Shown: piece after piece, positions 34,576 through 43,401 of the stretch
Numbering within the stretch: position 1 is the first letter of the stretch
Layout: the number at the start of each line of letters is the position of its first letter
DNA from: Rhodopseudomonas palustris
GTDB lineage: Bacteria; Pseudomonadota; Alphaproteobacteria; Rhizobiales; Xanthobacteraceae
Length of the DNA: 64,000 nucleotides
NCBI RefSeq assembly: GCF_003031265.1
Contig: NZ_CP019966.1
Location: forward strand, 1,426,001-1,490,000
Reading direction: 5' to 3'
Position numbers and translations under genes: made by a program
Notes under the pieces: model-generated
Told to the model about the DNA's origin: nothing
Databases searched by the model: none
The model's input: only the letters and a program-made list of their open reading frames with translations

Positions 34576-35280
34576 ATGGACACATCATTGCCGGTGGTGC
34601 TGGTGCCCGGTTTGGCGGGCTCGCCACGGATCTACGCCCCGATCCTCCCCGCGCTATGGGCTTGCGGCTCGCCGGTGACGGTCGCCAACCACATCCGCGA
34701 CGACAGCATGGCGGCGATCGCGCGGCGGATTCTCGCCGAGGCGCCGGCGCGGTTCGCGCTCGCCGGGCACTCGATGGGCGGCTACATCGCGTTCGAGATT
34801 ATGCGTCAGGCGCCTGACCGGGTCGCCAAGCTGGCGCTGATCAACACTCAGGCCCGGCCCGACAGTCCGGAAGCCACCGAGCGCCGTACCCGGCAGATCG
34901 GGGAAGCCGAGGCCGGCCGGCTGCACGCGGTGCTGGACGAACTGTATCCCGGCTTTGTCCATCCGTCGCGCCGCGAGGACGCCGCGCTGCAGCGGATCGT
35001 CCACGATATGGGCGACGACGTCGGCGCCGCCGGCTTCGTCCGCCAGCAGCGGGCGATCATCGCCCGTGCCGATTCCCGGCCCACGCTGGGGACAATCGGC
35101 TGTCCGACCCTGGTGGTTTCCGGCGAAACGGACACCACCATTCCGAACAGCCTGTCGCAGGAAATGGCGGAGGGCATCAGCGGCGCCCGGCTGGTGATCA
35201 TCCCCGATTGCGGTCACCTGCCGCAGATTGAGCAGCCCGCCGCCACCGCCGCCGCGCTGGCGGACTGGCTGCGGAACTAG
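34576..35280 (+). CDS. Alpha/beta hydrolase
   Basis: 234 residues with the compact hydrolase fold. Oxyanion strand VVLVPGLAGSP near residue 7, nucleophile elbow GHSMGGY (Ser near 74), acid in VVSGETDTTIP near 180, and the catalytic His in PDCGHLPQIEQP near 213. No signal peptide. Substrate unknown. Divergent from carA, with GGGAGAGG ahead of the ATG. Confidence 0.85.
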   Translation: MDTSLPVVLVPGLAGSPRIYAPILPALWACGSPVTVANHIRDDSMAAIARRILAEAPARFALAGHSMGGYIAFEIMRQAPDRVAKLALINTQARPDSPEATERRTRQIGEAEAGRLHAVLDELYPGFVHPSRREDAALQRIVHDMGDDVGAAGFVRQQRAIIARADSRPTLGTIGCPTLVVSGETDTTIPNSLSQEMAEGISGARLVIIPDCGHLPQIEQPAATAAALADWLRN

Positions 35281-35333
35281 AGTTGTTTCGGCCGGCTGAA
35301 CCGCCTACATCAGCGGCAGATTTGCCATTTTCC

Positions 35334-35415
35334 GTTATTGCGAGCCGAAGGCGAAGCAATCCAGGCTCTTTTCGCGGCCTCTGGATTGCTTCGTAGCTTC
35401 GCTCCTCGCAATGAC
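35334..35415. repeat. Dispersed palindromic repeat, family A (copy 3)
   Basis: Runs from GTTATTGCGAGCCGAAGGCG to GCTCCTCGCAATGACG with inner GCAATCCAG/CTGGATTGC arms. It lies immediately before yqeY, and an alternative upstream start for that gene would translate through it. Confidence 0.85.
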
Positions 35416-35439
35416 GCATCGAATACGAAGGAGCCCGAC

Positions 35440-35895
35440 ATGCTGCGCGACGACCTCAACAACGCCGTGAAAGAGGCGATGAAAGCCAAGGACGAGCGCA
35501 AGCTGTCGACGCTGCGGATGGTGAACTCGACCATCAAGAACGCCGACATCGAGGCGCGCGGCCAGGGCAAGCCGCCGCTGTCGGACGGCGATCTGCTCAG
35601 CCTGCTGCAGAAGATGATCAAGCAGCGCCAGGAATCGGTCGAGCTGTACGACAAGGGGGGCCGCCCCGAACTCGCCGACCAGGAGCGCGCCGAGATCGCC
35701 GTGATCCAGGCCTACCTGCCGCAGCAGATGTCCGACGACGAAGTCAAAGCCGCGATCGCCGCCACCATCTCCGAAACCGGTGCAGCCGGCATCAAGGACA
35801 TGGGCAAGGTGATCGGCGCCCTGAAGGCGAAGTACGCCGGCCAGATGGATTTTGGCAAGGCCAGCGGCATGGTGAAGGCGGCGCTGACGGGTTAG
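35440..35895 (+). CDS. yqeY: GatB/YqeY domain protein
   Basis: 151 residues starting MLRDDLNNAVKEAMKAKD after AAGGAG. The protein is the stand-alone YqeY form, homologous to the tail of GatB (tRNA-dependent amidotransferase). Motifs: KDERKLSTLRMVNSTIKNAD, EIAVIQAYLPQQMSDDEV and the end GMVKAALTG. In many alphaproteobacteria it lies between carA and dnaG-rpoD. Here dnaG is 12.6 kb further on. Function in tRNA or stress metabolism is not settled. Confidence 0.88.
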   Translation: MLRDDLNNAVKEAMKAKDERKLSTLRMVNSTIKNADIEARGQGKPPLSDGDLLSLLQKMIKQRQESVELYDKGGRPELADQERAEIAVIQAYLPQQMSDDEVKAAIAATISETGAAGIKDMGKVIGALKAKYAGQMDFGKASGMVKAALTG

Positions 35896-35935
35896 TTCGT
35901 CGTCGAGCGGTAGTTGCATCGCTAACTCCAAGCAC

Positions 35936-36057
35936 GTCATTCCGGGGCGCGAGCGAAGCTCGCGAACCCGGAATCTCGAAGTTGCTACGCGCGGCGTTCG
36001 CTCCGGATGAACTCCTCGAGATTCCGGGTTCGCCGCTGCGCGGCGCCCCGGAATGAC
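35936..36057. repeat. GTCATTCCGG composite palindrome
   Basis: A 122-bp element bounded by GTCATTCCGGGGCGC and GGCGCCCCGGAATGAC, with internal AACCCGGAATCTCGA and TCGAGATTCCGGGTT arms that pair perfectly. It is the closest relative of the element at 33097. It lies between the convergent yqeY and emrB genes. Confidence 0.85.
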
Positions 36058-36105
36058 GATGCGTGAGGCTGAAGGCCGCAACGACGGACTCGCGCCACCG
36101 CGCCC

Positions 36106-37686
36106 TCAATGCCCCATCGCCGGCTTTGCGCTGCGGTCGACGCTGCGGAGTGACAGCGCCAGCGGGATCATCGCGGCGGCGATCAGGCCGAGGGCGACGA
36201 ACACGTCCAGATACGCCAGCAGCGCGGCTTGGTTTTCGACCATCTGTCCGACCACCGCCATCGCGCTGCCGGACTTGCTGCCGGTGGCGTTTTGGGTGCC
36301 GAGATAGCCTTGGATCTGCGCCAGTGTGTCATGCAGCACCGGATTCCACGAGCCGACGTGTTCGCTCAGCCGGCTCTGATGAAACTGCTCGCGCCGGGCC
36401 AGCACGGTCTGGCTGATCGACACGCCGATCGAGCCGCCGAAATTGCGGGCGAGGTTGATCATCGCCGAGGCCTGATCGGTCTTGTCGGGCGGGATGCCAT
36501 CGTAGGACGCGGTGGTGATCGGGATGAAGATCAGCGGCAGGCCGATGCCGAGATAGATCCGCGACAGCGCGAAGAACCAGTAGTCGGCGTCCGGCGACAT
36601 CCGCATCAGGTCGATCATCGCGCCGCCGGCGATTGTGGCGCCGAGCGCGATCAGCCAGCGCGGCTGTACCGAGCCGCCGAGCCGGCCGACGATCACCATC
36701 ATCACCATGGTGACGAGGCCGCCGGGCGATATCACCAGCCCGGCCAGCGTCGCCGTGTAGCCGAACCGCTCTTGCAAAAGCTGCGGCACGATCTGGGTGG
36801 TCGCGATCAGTAGCGCGCCGGTCGCCAGCATGATCACGAAGCAGGTGCCGAACTGCCGGCCGGTCAGCATCCTGACGTCGATCAGCGGCCGCTCGCGCGA
36901 CAGCTCCCACGGCACGAAGGCGATCAGCGCTGCCGCCGAGATGATCGCGAAGGTGACGATGAAGGTCGAGCCGAACCAGTCGTCGACCTGTCCACGGTCG
37001 AGCACGACTTCGAGCGCGCCGAGGAAGGTCGCGACTAGCACGAAGCCGACGATGTCGAAGTTCAGCCCCTTCGCCCACAGCTTCGCGCGCTCCTGCCGCT
37101 GCTTCTCGGAGGAGGGAATGATCAGGTAGATCAGCGCCAGTGTGATGACGCCGACCGGCACGTTGATCAGGAAGCACCAGTGCCACGACAAATTATCACT
37201 GAGCCAGCCGCCGAGCGTCGGCCCCACCACCGGCGCCACCACCACGGCGATGCCATACAACGCAAAACCCTGGCCGCGCTTGGCCGGCGGAAACGCCGCG
37301 GCGAGGATCGACTGCGCCACCGGCGTCATGCCGCCGCCGGCCAGCCCCTGCAGGATCCGGAACACCAGCAGCGATTGCAGATTCCAGGCGAAGCCGCACA
37401 GCAGCGAGCTCACCGTGAACAGCGCGATGCACACCAGAAAGAAATTCTTGCGGCCGAACATCTGAGCGATCCAGCCCGACGCACACAGCACGATCGAGTT
37501 GGCTACCAGATAGGTGGTGACCACCCAGGAGGCTTCGTCGCCCGACACCGCGAGGCCGCCGGCGATGTAACGCAGCGCGACGTTGGCGATGGTGGTGTCG
37601 AGCACTTCCATGAAGGTCGCGACCGACACCAGCACCGCGATCAGCCACGGATTGGCGCCGCCATATTCGCCTTCGCTGTCGGCCAT
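36106..37686 (-). CDS. emrB: DHA2-family multidrug efflux permease (EmrB-like)
   Basis: 526 residues with about 14 membrane helices. DHA2 signatures: motif D1 at the first helix (FMEVLDTTIANVALRYIAGG), RILQGLAGGGMTPVAQ and the antiporter motif C (GIAVVVAPVVGPTLGGWL). EmrB-type pumps use the proton gradient to extrude hydrophobic toxins with an EmrA adaptor. The adaptor gene ends ten bases upstream, so the two form an operon. No TolC-type gene is nearby. Confidence 0.9.
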   Translation of the reverse strand: MADSEGEYGGANPWLIAVLVSVATFMEVLDTTIANVALRYIAGGLAVSGDEASWVVTTYLVANSIVLCASGWIAQMFGRKNFFLVCIALFTVSSLLCGFAWNLQSLLVFRILQGLAGGGMTPVAQSILAAAFPPAKRGQGFALYGIAVVVAPVVGPTLGGWLSDNLSWHWCFLINVPVGVITLALIYLIIPSSEKQRQERAKLWAKGLNFDIVGFVLVATFLGALEVVLDRGQVDDWFGSTFIVTFAIISAAALIAFVPWELSRERPLIDVRMLTGRQFGTCFVIMLATGALLIATTQIVPQLLQERFGYTATLAGLVISPGGLVTMVMMVIVGRLGGSVQPRWLIALGATIAGGAMIDLMRMSPDADYWFFALSRIYLGIGLPLIFIPITTASYDGIPPDKTDQASAMINLARNFGGSIGVSISQTVLARREQFHQSRLSEHVGSWNPVLHDTLAQIQGYLGTQNATGSKSGSAMAVVGQMVENQAALLAYLDVFVALGLIAAAMIPLALSLRSVDRSAKPAMGH

Positions 37687-37696
37687 GGCGAGAGCC

Positions 37697-38923
37697 TTAC
37701 GGACGGACGGTGACGCGCGGCACCACCGACATGCCGGGGCCGAGCTCGACATCCGGCGGCTGATCGAAGGTGATCTTCACTGGCACGCGCTGCACCACCT
37801 TGACGTAGTTGCCGGTGGCGTTCTCGGCAGGTAGCAGGCTGAACGCCGTGCCGCTGCCGGCCTGGATGCTGTTGACGTGACCGGGATAAGATTTGCCGTA
37901 GGCGTCGATGTGAATGTCGACCGGCTGCCCGACCCGCATCAGCTCGAGTTGCGTCTCCTTGAAATTGGCCGTGACCCAGACGTCGAGCGGCACCAACACC
38001 ATGATGGCCTGCCCCGGTGAGGCCAGCGCCCCGACCGCGCCGGTCAGCTTGGCGATGCGGCCGTCGGTCGGTGCGCGCAGTTCGGTGCGCTGAAGATTGG
38101 CATCGGCCTGCTCCTTCTGCGCTTGCGCGGCCTGGAGCTGGGCTTTGGCCTGCTCGACCTTGGCGCGCAGCACGTCGATCTGGCGGTCGGCGGCGAGCTT
38201 GGCGGCATTGGCGGCGTCGAGTGCGGCCTTCTTGGCACGGAAGTCCGACTCGGCCTGCTGGGCGCGCTGCACCGTGCCGGCGCCCTTCTGTACCAGTTCC
38301 TGATAGCGCTGGTTCTCGTCGGTGGCGAAGTTCAACGCGGCCTGCGCTTCTTGCACCTGCTGATTAGCCTGCTGGATCTGCGCCTGCTGGGCGCCGATCT
38401 GCGCCTCGATATCGGTGATGGAAGCTTGCGCCTGCCGAATCTGTGCGGCCGCCTGGTCGACCGCGGCCTTGTAGTCGCGTGGGTCGATGGTGGCGAGCAG
38501 TTCACCCGCCTTGACCACCTGGTTGTCGGTGACGTTGACGCCGGTGATCGCGCCCGACACCTGTGGGCTGATCAGCACCGTGCGAGTGTCGATGAAAGCA
38601 TCGTCGCTGCTCTCGTAGTTGCGGGCATGCAGCCACCACAAAATGCCGCCGATGATCGCTGCGATGATCAGCACCGCCCCGATGCTGGCCGCCACTGGAT
38701 GACCACCGATTAGCGCTTTAAGGCCGCCGGGTGAGTTCGCGCGGCGGTCCGATTCGCTGCCGGGGCGGTCGCGGGTGTCGTCGTCACGGCGTCGCTGTTC
38801 GGTCGGAGGGAGAGCCGGCGATCGCGACGGCGCAGGCGCCGCTTCAGGCCGGGCATCTGCAGAACGACGGTCGCGATCCGCGAAATCGGAACTGGCGGAG
38901 GAGGGGCTGTCCAAGGTGCTCAT
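37697..38923 (-). CDS. emrA: HlyD/EmrA-type membrane-fusion protein
   Basis: 408 residues from ATG 38923. Residues of about 1-75 are unusually polar and Arg/Asp/Ser-rich (cytoplasmic, disordered). One membrane helix spans about 80-100 (ASIGAVLIIAAIIGGILWW). The lipoyl/barrel half follows (SSDDAFIDTRTVLISPQVSG; VKAGELLATIDPRDY), then a long Ala/Gln coiled coil (about 140-265), then the second half (ELRAPTDGRIAKL; VWVTANFKETQLE; GSGTAFSLLPAENATGNYVK). It bridges EmrB to an outer-membrane channel. Confidence 0.9.
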   Translation of the reverse strand: MSTLDSPSSASSDFADRDRRSADARPEAAPAPSRSPALPPTEQRRRDDDTRDRPGSESDRRANSPGGLKALIGGHPVAASIGAVLIIAAIIGGILWWLHARNYESSDDAFIDTRTVLISPQVSGAITGVNVTDNQVVKAGELLATIDPRDYKAAVDQAAAQIRQAQASITDIEAQIGAQQAQIQQANQQVQEAQAALNFATDENQRYQELVQKGAGTVQRAQQAESDFRAKKAALDAANAAKLAADRQIDVLRAKVEQAKAQLQAAQAQKEQADANLQRTELRAPTDGRIAKLTGAVGALASPGQAIMVLVPLDVWVTANFKETQLELMRVGQPVDIHIDAYGKSYPGHVNSIQAGSGTAFSLLPAENATGNYVKVVQRVPVKITFDQPPDVELGPGMSVVPRVTVRP

Positions 38924-39331
38924 GAGGAAAACGCTCTTGCGCGCGGCATCGCCGCGCCAGCCGAAGCAACACTGCAGTGCAAAACAGGTTCCATTCGGAA
39001 ACTGCAGAGGATGCCCGCGATCAGAGGCAGCGATCTCGACACAAAATCCGCTCGTCCGAGTGTTCACGACGGTGTGAAAGGAGGTTCGACGACCGCGCTG
39101 GCAGTTGAGGGGAGTCGGCGAGATTGCCAAAACCCGTTCGAATGCCCCGGTGAGTGGCCAATTTCGCACGTATTGCGGCGCGAATTAGTTGTGCGATGCG
39201 GCGGGAACTAATCGAGACGCATAGCTCGCATTGGTTGGCTTGTTACCAAGCTGATTGACGGTCGTCGAACTCCGCGCCTTAATGCATGCAACTAATAACG
39301 AACGATGCCCACGAACCAGGGAGGAGCGACC
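38924..39331. other. Divergent intergenic region, no gene found
   Basis: This 408-base gap lies between the divergent emrA and DUF2189 genes. The right half (about 39160-39300) is AT-richer than its surroundings and probably holds promoters. GGGAAC at 39205 lacks a properly spaced CGTT, so I do not call an EcfG promoter. No convincing repeat or RNA was seen. Confidence 0.5.
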
Positions 39332-40180
39332 ATGTCGATCTCCGGTAAGGTTGATCCCGTGGTGCGGCCAATCACGATCGGCGACATTGCGGAAGCGTTG
39401 GGTCAGGGGCTGCGGGACTTTCAGGCCGCGCCGCTCTACGGCCTCGCTTTCGGCACGTTCTATGCAGCGGGCGGATTGCTGATTCTCGCCTGTCTGACGG
39501 CTTTCCATATGGTGTATCTGGCCTATCCGCTCGGCGCCGGCTTTGCGCTGCTTGGGCCGTTCGTCGCGCTCGGGCTTTACGAAGTCAGCCGGCAGCGCGA
39601 GGCAGGCAGGCGGCCGTCGATGATGCAGATCATCGGCCTGATGCGCAGCCGCAGCGAACTCGGCTGGATGGCGTTCGTCACGCTGTTCCTGTTCGTGATC
39701 TGGATGTACCAGGTTCGGCTGCTGATCGCGCTGTTCCTCGGCGTCGGCGCGTCGTTCGGCAGCCTGCAGGAATTCATCTCCGCGGTGCTCACCACCAACG
39801 AGGGCCTGGTCTTCCTCGCGGTCGGCAATTGCGTCGGCGCTTGTCTGGCCTTGGTGCTGTTCTCGCTGACGGTAGTGTCATTCCCGCTGCTGCTGGATCG
39901 CGATGTCGATTTCGTCACCGCGATGGTGACCAGCGTTCGGTCGGTGGTGAAGAGCCCGCTGCCGATGATTGGCTGGGCCGCCACCATCGTCGTGCTGCTT
40001 GCACTCTCGGCGCTGCCGTATTTCCTCGGCCTGATCGTGACGCTGCCGGTGCTGGGCCATACCACTTGGCACCTGTATCGCAAGATAGTCGCGCCGGTCG
40101 CGGCCGAACTGCCGGCTGCCGAGGACGCCGAAGCGATCAGCAACGTCGTGGCGATGCCGAAACGCGCCGCTGCGGGCTGA
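39332..40180 (+). CDS. DUF2189 integral membrane protein
   Basis: 282 residues with about six membrane helices. It starts after GGGAGGAG. Family segments: PVVRPITIGDIAEALGQGLR at the start, GPFVALGLYEVSRQREAG near 85, SFPLLLDRDVDFVTAMVTSV near 190, and LGHTTWHLYRKIV near the end. Function of DUF2189 is unknown. Its last 345 bases are duplicated at 43030-43374, and that copy lacks the N-terminal two thirds. Confidence 0.88.
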   Translation: MSISGKVDPVVRPITIGDIAEALGQGLRDFQAAPLYGLAFGTFYAAGGLLILACLTAFHMVYLAYPLGAGFALLGPFVALGLYEVSRQREAGRRPSMMQIIGLMRSRSELGWMAFVTLFLFVIWMYQVRLLIALFLGVGASFGSLQEFISAVLTTNEGLVFLAVGNCVGACLALVLFSLTVVSFPLLLDRDVDFVTAMVTSVRSVVKSPLPMIGWAATIVVLLALSALPYFLGLIVTLPVLGHTTWHLYRKIVAPVAAELPAAEDAEAISNVVAMPKRAAAG

Positions 40181-40735
40181 CGCCACACCGACCGGATGCG
40201 GCCCAGGCTATTCCGGCCCGCCCGGCACTGTGACGCCGGCGCGCCGCAGCGCGGCGATCATCTTGACCGGCGGCTGCATCGCGATCCGCGGTGCGCGTCC
40301 GGTTTCGAGCAGGCTCTTCAGCGACGACAGGATCGCGGGCCAGCCTTGGCGACCGCCCGACAGGATATCGTCGTCGAGCGGACGCTCGTGCGCTTCGGTC
40401 ATGGTCAGCTTCACGACTTCGCCGGCCTGTTCGATCGTGTAGCTGACCAGGGTGCCGCCGAGCGCTTCGACGAGGCCCGGCCAGCCGACATTCCAGGTGA
40501 TGCTCAGCTTGTGCGGGGGATCCCAGGTGATCACTTCGCCAGTGATGTGGGGCGTTCCGTCCGGCGCCAGCAGCCTCAACGCGCCGCCGACGCGCGGTTC
40601 GATCCAGATCGCAAAGCCGGAGAAGTAGTCCCGGCTGAACTCCGCCGAGGTCAGCGCGTCCCACAACCGTTCGGCCGGCGCCGCGATGTAGATCGTGTAC
40701 ACGGTCTGCGGCGCCCAATCGCCGTATCCGGTCAT
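39836..40735. repeat. Segmental duplication, left copy (900 bp)
   Basis: Collinear without gaps with 43030-43929 (constant offset 3,194 bp). It holds the 3' third of the DUF2189 gene and the whole convergent SRPBCC gene. The central part (about 40010-40610) is almost identical in the two copies. The left edge and the far right edge are visibly more diverged. Between the copies lie about 2.3 kb with two unrelated genes. Confidence 0.9.
40208..40735 (-). CDS. SRPBCC/AHSA1-domain protein (copy 1)
   Basis: 175 residues. AHSA1-type START-like fold: VYTIYIAAPAERLWDALTSA at the N-terminus, DYFSGFAIWIEPRVGGALRL, and a C-terminal helix (RQGWPAILSSLKSLLETG). Such proteins usually sit in ArsR-controlled operons and bind hydrophobic ligands. 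This copy has no ArsR gene beside it; its near-twin at 43402 does. It ends 28 bases from the convergent DUF2189 gene. Confidence 0.85.
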   Translation of the reverse strand: MTGYGDWAPQTVYTIYIAAPAERLWDALTSAEFSRDYFSGFAIWIEPRVGGALRLLAPDGTPHITGEVITWDPPHKLSITWNVGWPGLVEALGGTLVSYTIEQAGEVVKLTMTEAHERPLDDDILSGGRQGWPAILSSLKSLLETGRAPRIAMQPPVKMIAALRRAGVTVPGGPE

Positions 40736-40980
40736 GCTGGCCGCCCACGAATATCCCCGCTTGATCGAATTCACCGAAACCCTGCCGATGACCGCAACCG
40801 GCAAAGTCTTCCGCCGCGAATTGCGGGCGAGGGGGTAGTTCGGCCGCGGCGCCGTTCCGATTTTGCGGGTGACTTGATACCGGTGGCCATGGCGACGCGG
40901 TCGCGATGTCCGAAATATGCGCTTGCGCAGCATGCACCGGTGTGGCTGAAATTCGGCGTGTCGTAATCCGGCCGAAGATC

Positions 40981-41568
40981 ATGCTTCGATTGTTGCCGTT
41001 GTACTCGCTCGGTCTTGCGCTCGGCTATTTGAACCTTCCTTTCCCAGGCGTTCCCGCAGCGTGGGAAAGCGCGATCTATGCCGGCTGGCAAAAGGAGTGG
41101 AAGGACGAAGACGTCGTCGTGCTGCGAGCGATCCTCCGTGACAATCCGACCGAGGCCGCGCGTCTGCGCAAGACCGCAACGGTCGCAAGCTTCTATCCGA
41201 CCGGCAAGGAGCAGCCTGGTGTATCAACCAGGTTCAGCGTCCTGGGCGAATGGTCGGAGGCGCAATTGCTCGCCAAGCGTGGAGACGACAACGGCACCGT
41301 ACTCTTCGCTCTCAAAAAGGGCGAAATATCAGGCGTTCTGTCGTGGCCGGAGGAGAAGACATACGGCTTCTATCTCGCCGTCGATACCCGCAAGCGAAGG
41401 GCGCCTTTTCTGAAAATTCAGGAGCTGAAGCACATCATACGGGCCAATGTGGACGAGTATCGCGAGCATACCCGCTTCAGCGCGTGGCTGATCTCGCCCG
41501 GTCCGCCGTCGGACGAGACTATCACGTCCTGGTACAACGATGTCGCAGGGGCATTCGAACAGCACTAG
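40981..41568 (+). CDS. Hypothetical protein with N-terminal hydrophobic segment
   Basis: 195 residues from ATG 40981 (an in-frame start at 40906 would add 25). A hydrophobic N-terminus (LRLLPLYSLGLALGYLNLPF) may be a signal or anchor. The rest is soluble-looking with many Lys/Glu (WQKEWKDEDVVVLRAILRDN; YGFYLAVDTRKRRAPFLKIQ). I recognise no family. It lies within the 2.3-kb insert between the duplicated segments and overlaps the convergent gene at 41565 by four bases. Codon use is less GC-biased than in the flanks, which suggests transfer. Confidence 0.6.
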   Translation: MLRLLPLYSLGLALGYLNLPFPGVPAAWESAIYAGWQKEWKDEDVVVLRAILRDNPTEAARLRKTATVASFYPTGKEQPGVSTRFSVLGEWSEAQLLAKRGDDNGTVLFALKKGEISGVLSWPEEKTYGFYLAVDTRKRRAPFLKIQELKHIIRANVDEYREHTRFSAWLISPGPPSDETITSWYNDVAGAFEQH

Positions 41569-42851
41569 AGCGACGCTTTCACCGATGCGTTGACCGCTCG
41601 AGCGATATGGTAGATGCCGTAGCCGCCAGCCATGAATGGGACGAACGTCGCAAGCGCGCTCTCGAAGTAGCTCACTTTCATCGCGTGTTTTAGAAGAACC
41701 ACGAACCGCACCTGCACCACCAGGATTGCGGCGACACCCGCCATGGTCGCCCATATACATTTGACCATGACCGCATCGACGTCGTTCGCGAGCGAGCGCC
41801 AATTGTCAAGAACGCAGCTTGCCGTCATCGACTGCCTGCAACTCTCCCGAATGAGCTCGGGCAATTTCATCGTCCAGCCTGGACCCAGATCCAAATTCGC
41901 GAGGATGATCCAATTACACATGGCGTAAGTCGCTCCCTCCGCAAACGTGACGAGGATCATCGGATACAGCGCGCATTGCAGGAAATCCAAAACGGATATG
42001 TCGTGATTTCCGAACGAGAAGCGCAGGGCTATGAACGTGACCAGCGCGCTGATCGAGGGAAGAAGAGCAAAGAGCGTCTTGATCCCGACTACCTCCCAAG
42101 ACGACAAGTGATTGCTTAATCCGTAACTCCAGAACAGCAGCTGCTCGATGCCAACGCACCAGGTCAAGGTATAGAACAATGTCCTGGCCGCCCGTGCAAA
42201 CGCAGCCGAATTCCAGCTCTGAAGCGTGTCGGCCAGTTCGCGGGGGAACAACACGAACTTCACGATGTCCAGAAATCTCGCCAGGCGGCGATGTCCTTGC
42301 GCCGACGCGTAGGCATAAGCCGACTGCATTCCGCCGCGCGTGTCGTTGCGAGGGAAGTTCTTCATCAGCAGCAGCAGCGAAATGCCCCAAAGCACCACCG
42401 CGAACGTCGCGATCGGCGTCGCCGCGTAGACGTATCGCGGCGATTCGGTCAGCGCGCGAAGCCAGAAGCCGGCGATGACCAGGTGGATCGTCAGCATCGC
42501 CACCCATCTGCCGATGGGCACGCCCTCGACGAGCGACAGATCGGGATTGGCCGCCCGCGCGCGAGCCATCAATCCGGCGAAGAACGACTGGAAATCCTTG
42601 TCCCTGCTCTCGTCAGTCGCGCCGCTGAAAACGTCGTACCGGCCGCCGCCGACAAGCGACAGCCGGCATCGAATGTAGGTGCCGAGGTGCCATTTCTTCC
42701 AGTATGACAGCGAGATCCGTCGAATGCCCCCGTATGGTATCAGCTCAATTTGCTGGCCTGCTTTCTTGACCTGAATGGCGTCCGCGCCGAGCGACACGAT
42801 CGTCCGGCCGCGCTGGTTGGGGGCCCGATCGAACAATTCATAGTCAATCAT
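41565..42851 (-). CDS. Hypothetical multi-pass membrane protein
   Basis: 428 residues. A soluble N-terminal part of about 110 residues (IVSLGADAIQVKKAGQQIEL; PYGGIRRISLSYWKK) looks like a small PH/bPH-type beta domain. It is followed by about six membrane helices with two loops, and a C-terminal helix (FMAGGYGIYHIARAVNASV). No family is recognised. GC is clearly lower than in neighbouring genes. Its start region adjoins the right copy of the duplication. Confidence 0.65.
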   Translation of the reverse strand: MIDYELFDRAPNQRGRTIVSLGADAIQVKKAGQQIELIPYGGIRRISLSYWKKWHLGTYIRCRLSLVGGGRYDVFSGATDESRDKDFQSFFAGLMARARAANPDLSLVEGVPIGRWVAMLTIHLVIAGFWLRALTESPRYVYAATPIATFAVVLWGISLLLLMKNFPRNDTRGGMQSAYAYASAQGHRRLARFLDIVKFVLFPRELADTLQSWNSAAFARAARTLFYTLTWCVGIEQLLFWSYGLSNHLSSWEVVGIKTLFALLPSISALVTFIALRFSFGNHDISVLDFLQCALYPMILVTFAEGATYAMCNWIILANLDLGPGWTMKLPELIRESCRQSMTASCVLDNWRSLANDVDAVMVKCIWATMAGVAAILVVQVRFVVLLKHAMKVSYFESALATFVPFMAGGYGIYHIARAVNASVKASL

Positions 42852-43029
42852 TTAGCACCCACTATGTACATATCGGCAATTCAGCTAACTTACAGATCGT
42901 CGATCAAAAGACAATCCGCGTCCCCGCTCGGATAGTACTTGTGGGGTCGAGATCATTGTTTTTGTTAGTAGTTCGCAATTAGCCAGATGAAATACGGTAA
43001 CCCGCGATGGTTTCGCACGTGCGGCTGGT

Positions 43030-43374
43030 GGCGCGGGCGCCGCGCTGGCGCTGTTCTCGCTGACCGTGGCGTCGTTCCCGCTGCCGCCCGACCGCGACGT
43101 CGATTTCGTCACCGCAATGGTCACCAGCGTGCGCGCGGTGGTGAAGAGTCCGTTGCCGATGATCGGCTGGGCCGCCACGATCGTGGTGTTGCTGGCGGTA
43201 TCGGCGCTGCCGTATTTCCTCGGCCTGATCGTGACGCTGCCGGTGCTGGGCCATACCACTTGGCACCTGTATCGCAAGATAGTCGCGCCGGTCGCGGCCG
43301 AACTGCCGGCTGCCGAGGACGCCGAAGCGATCAGCAACGTCGTGGCGATGCCGAAACGCGCCGCTGCGGGCTGA
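43030..43374 (+). pseudogene. Truncated DUF2189 gene (3' remnant)
   Basis: Translation from 43030 gives GAGAALALFSLTVASFPLPP and continues in frame to the stop at 43374, matching the C-terminal 114 residues of the protein at 39332-40180. The first two thirds are absent, and no ribosome site precedes it. The last 55 or so codons are identical to the intact gene; the upstream part has several substitutions. It is a fragment left or created by the duplication. Confidence 0.85.
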
Positions 43375-43401
43375 CGCCACACCGACCGGATGCGGCCCAG
43401 G

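Noticed and set aside
39200..39235. EcfG-like promoter before the DUF2189 gene
   Set aside because: GGGAAC is present, but no CGTT follows at 16 or 17 bases.
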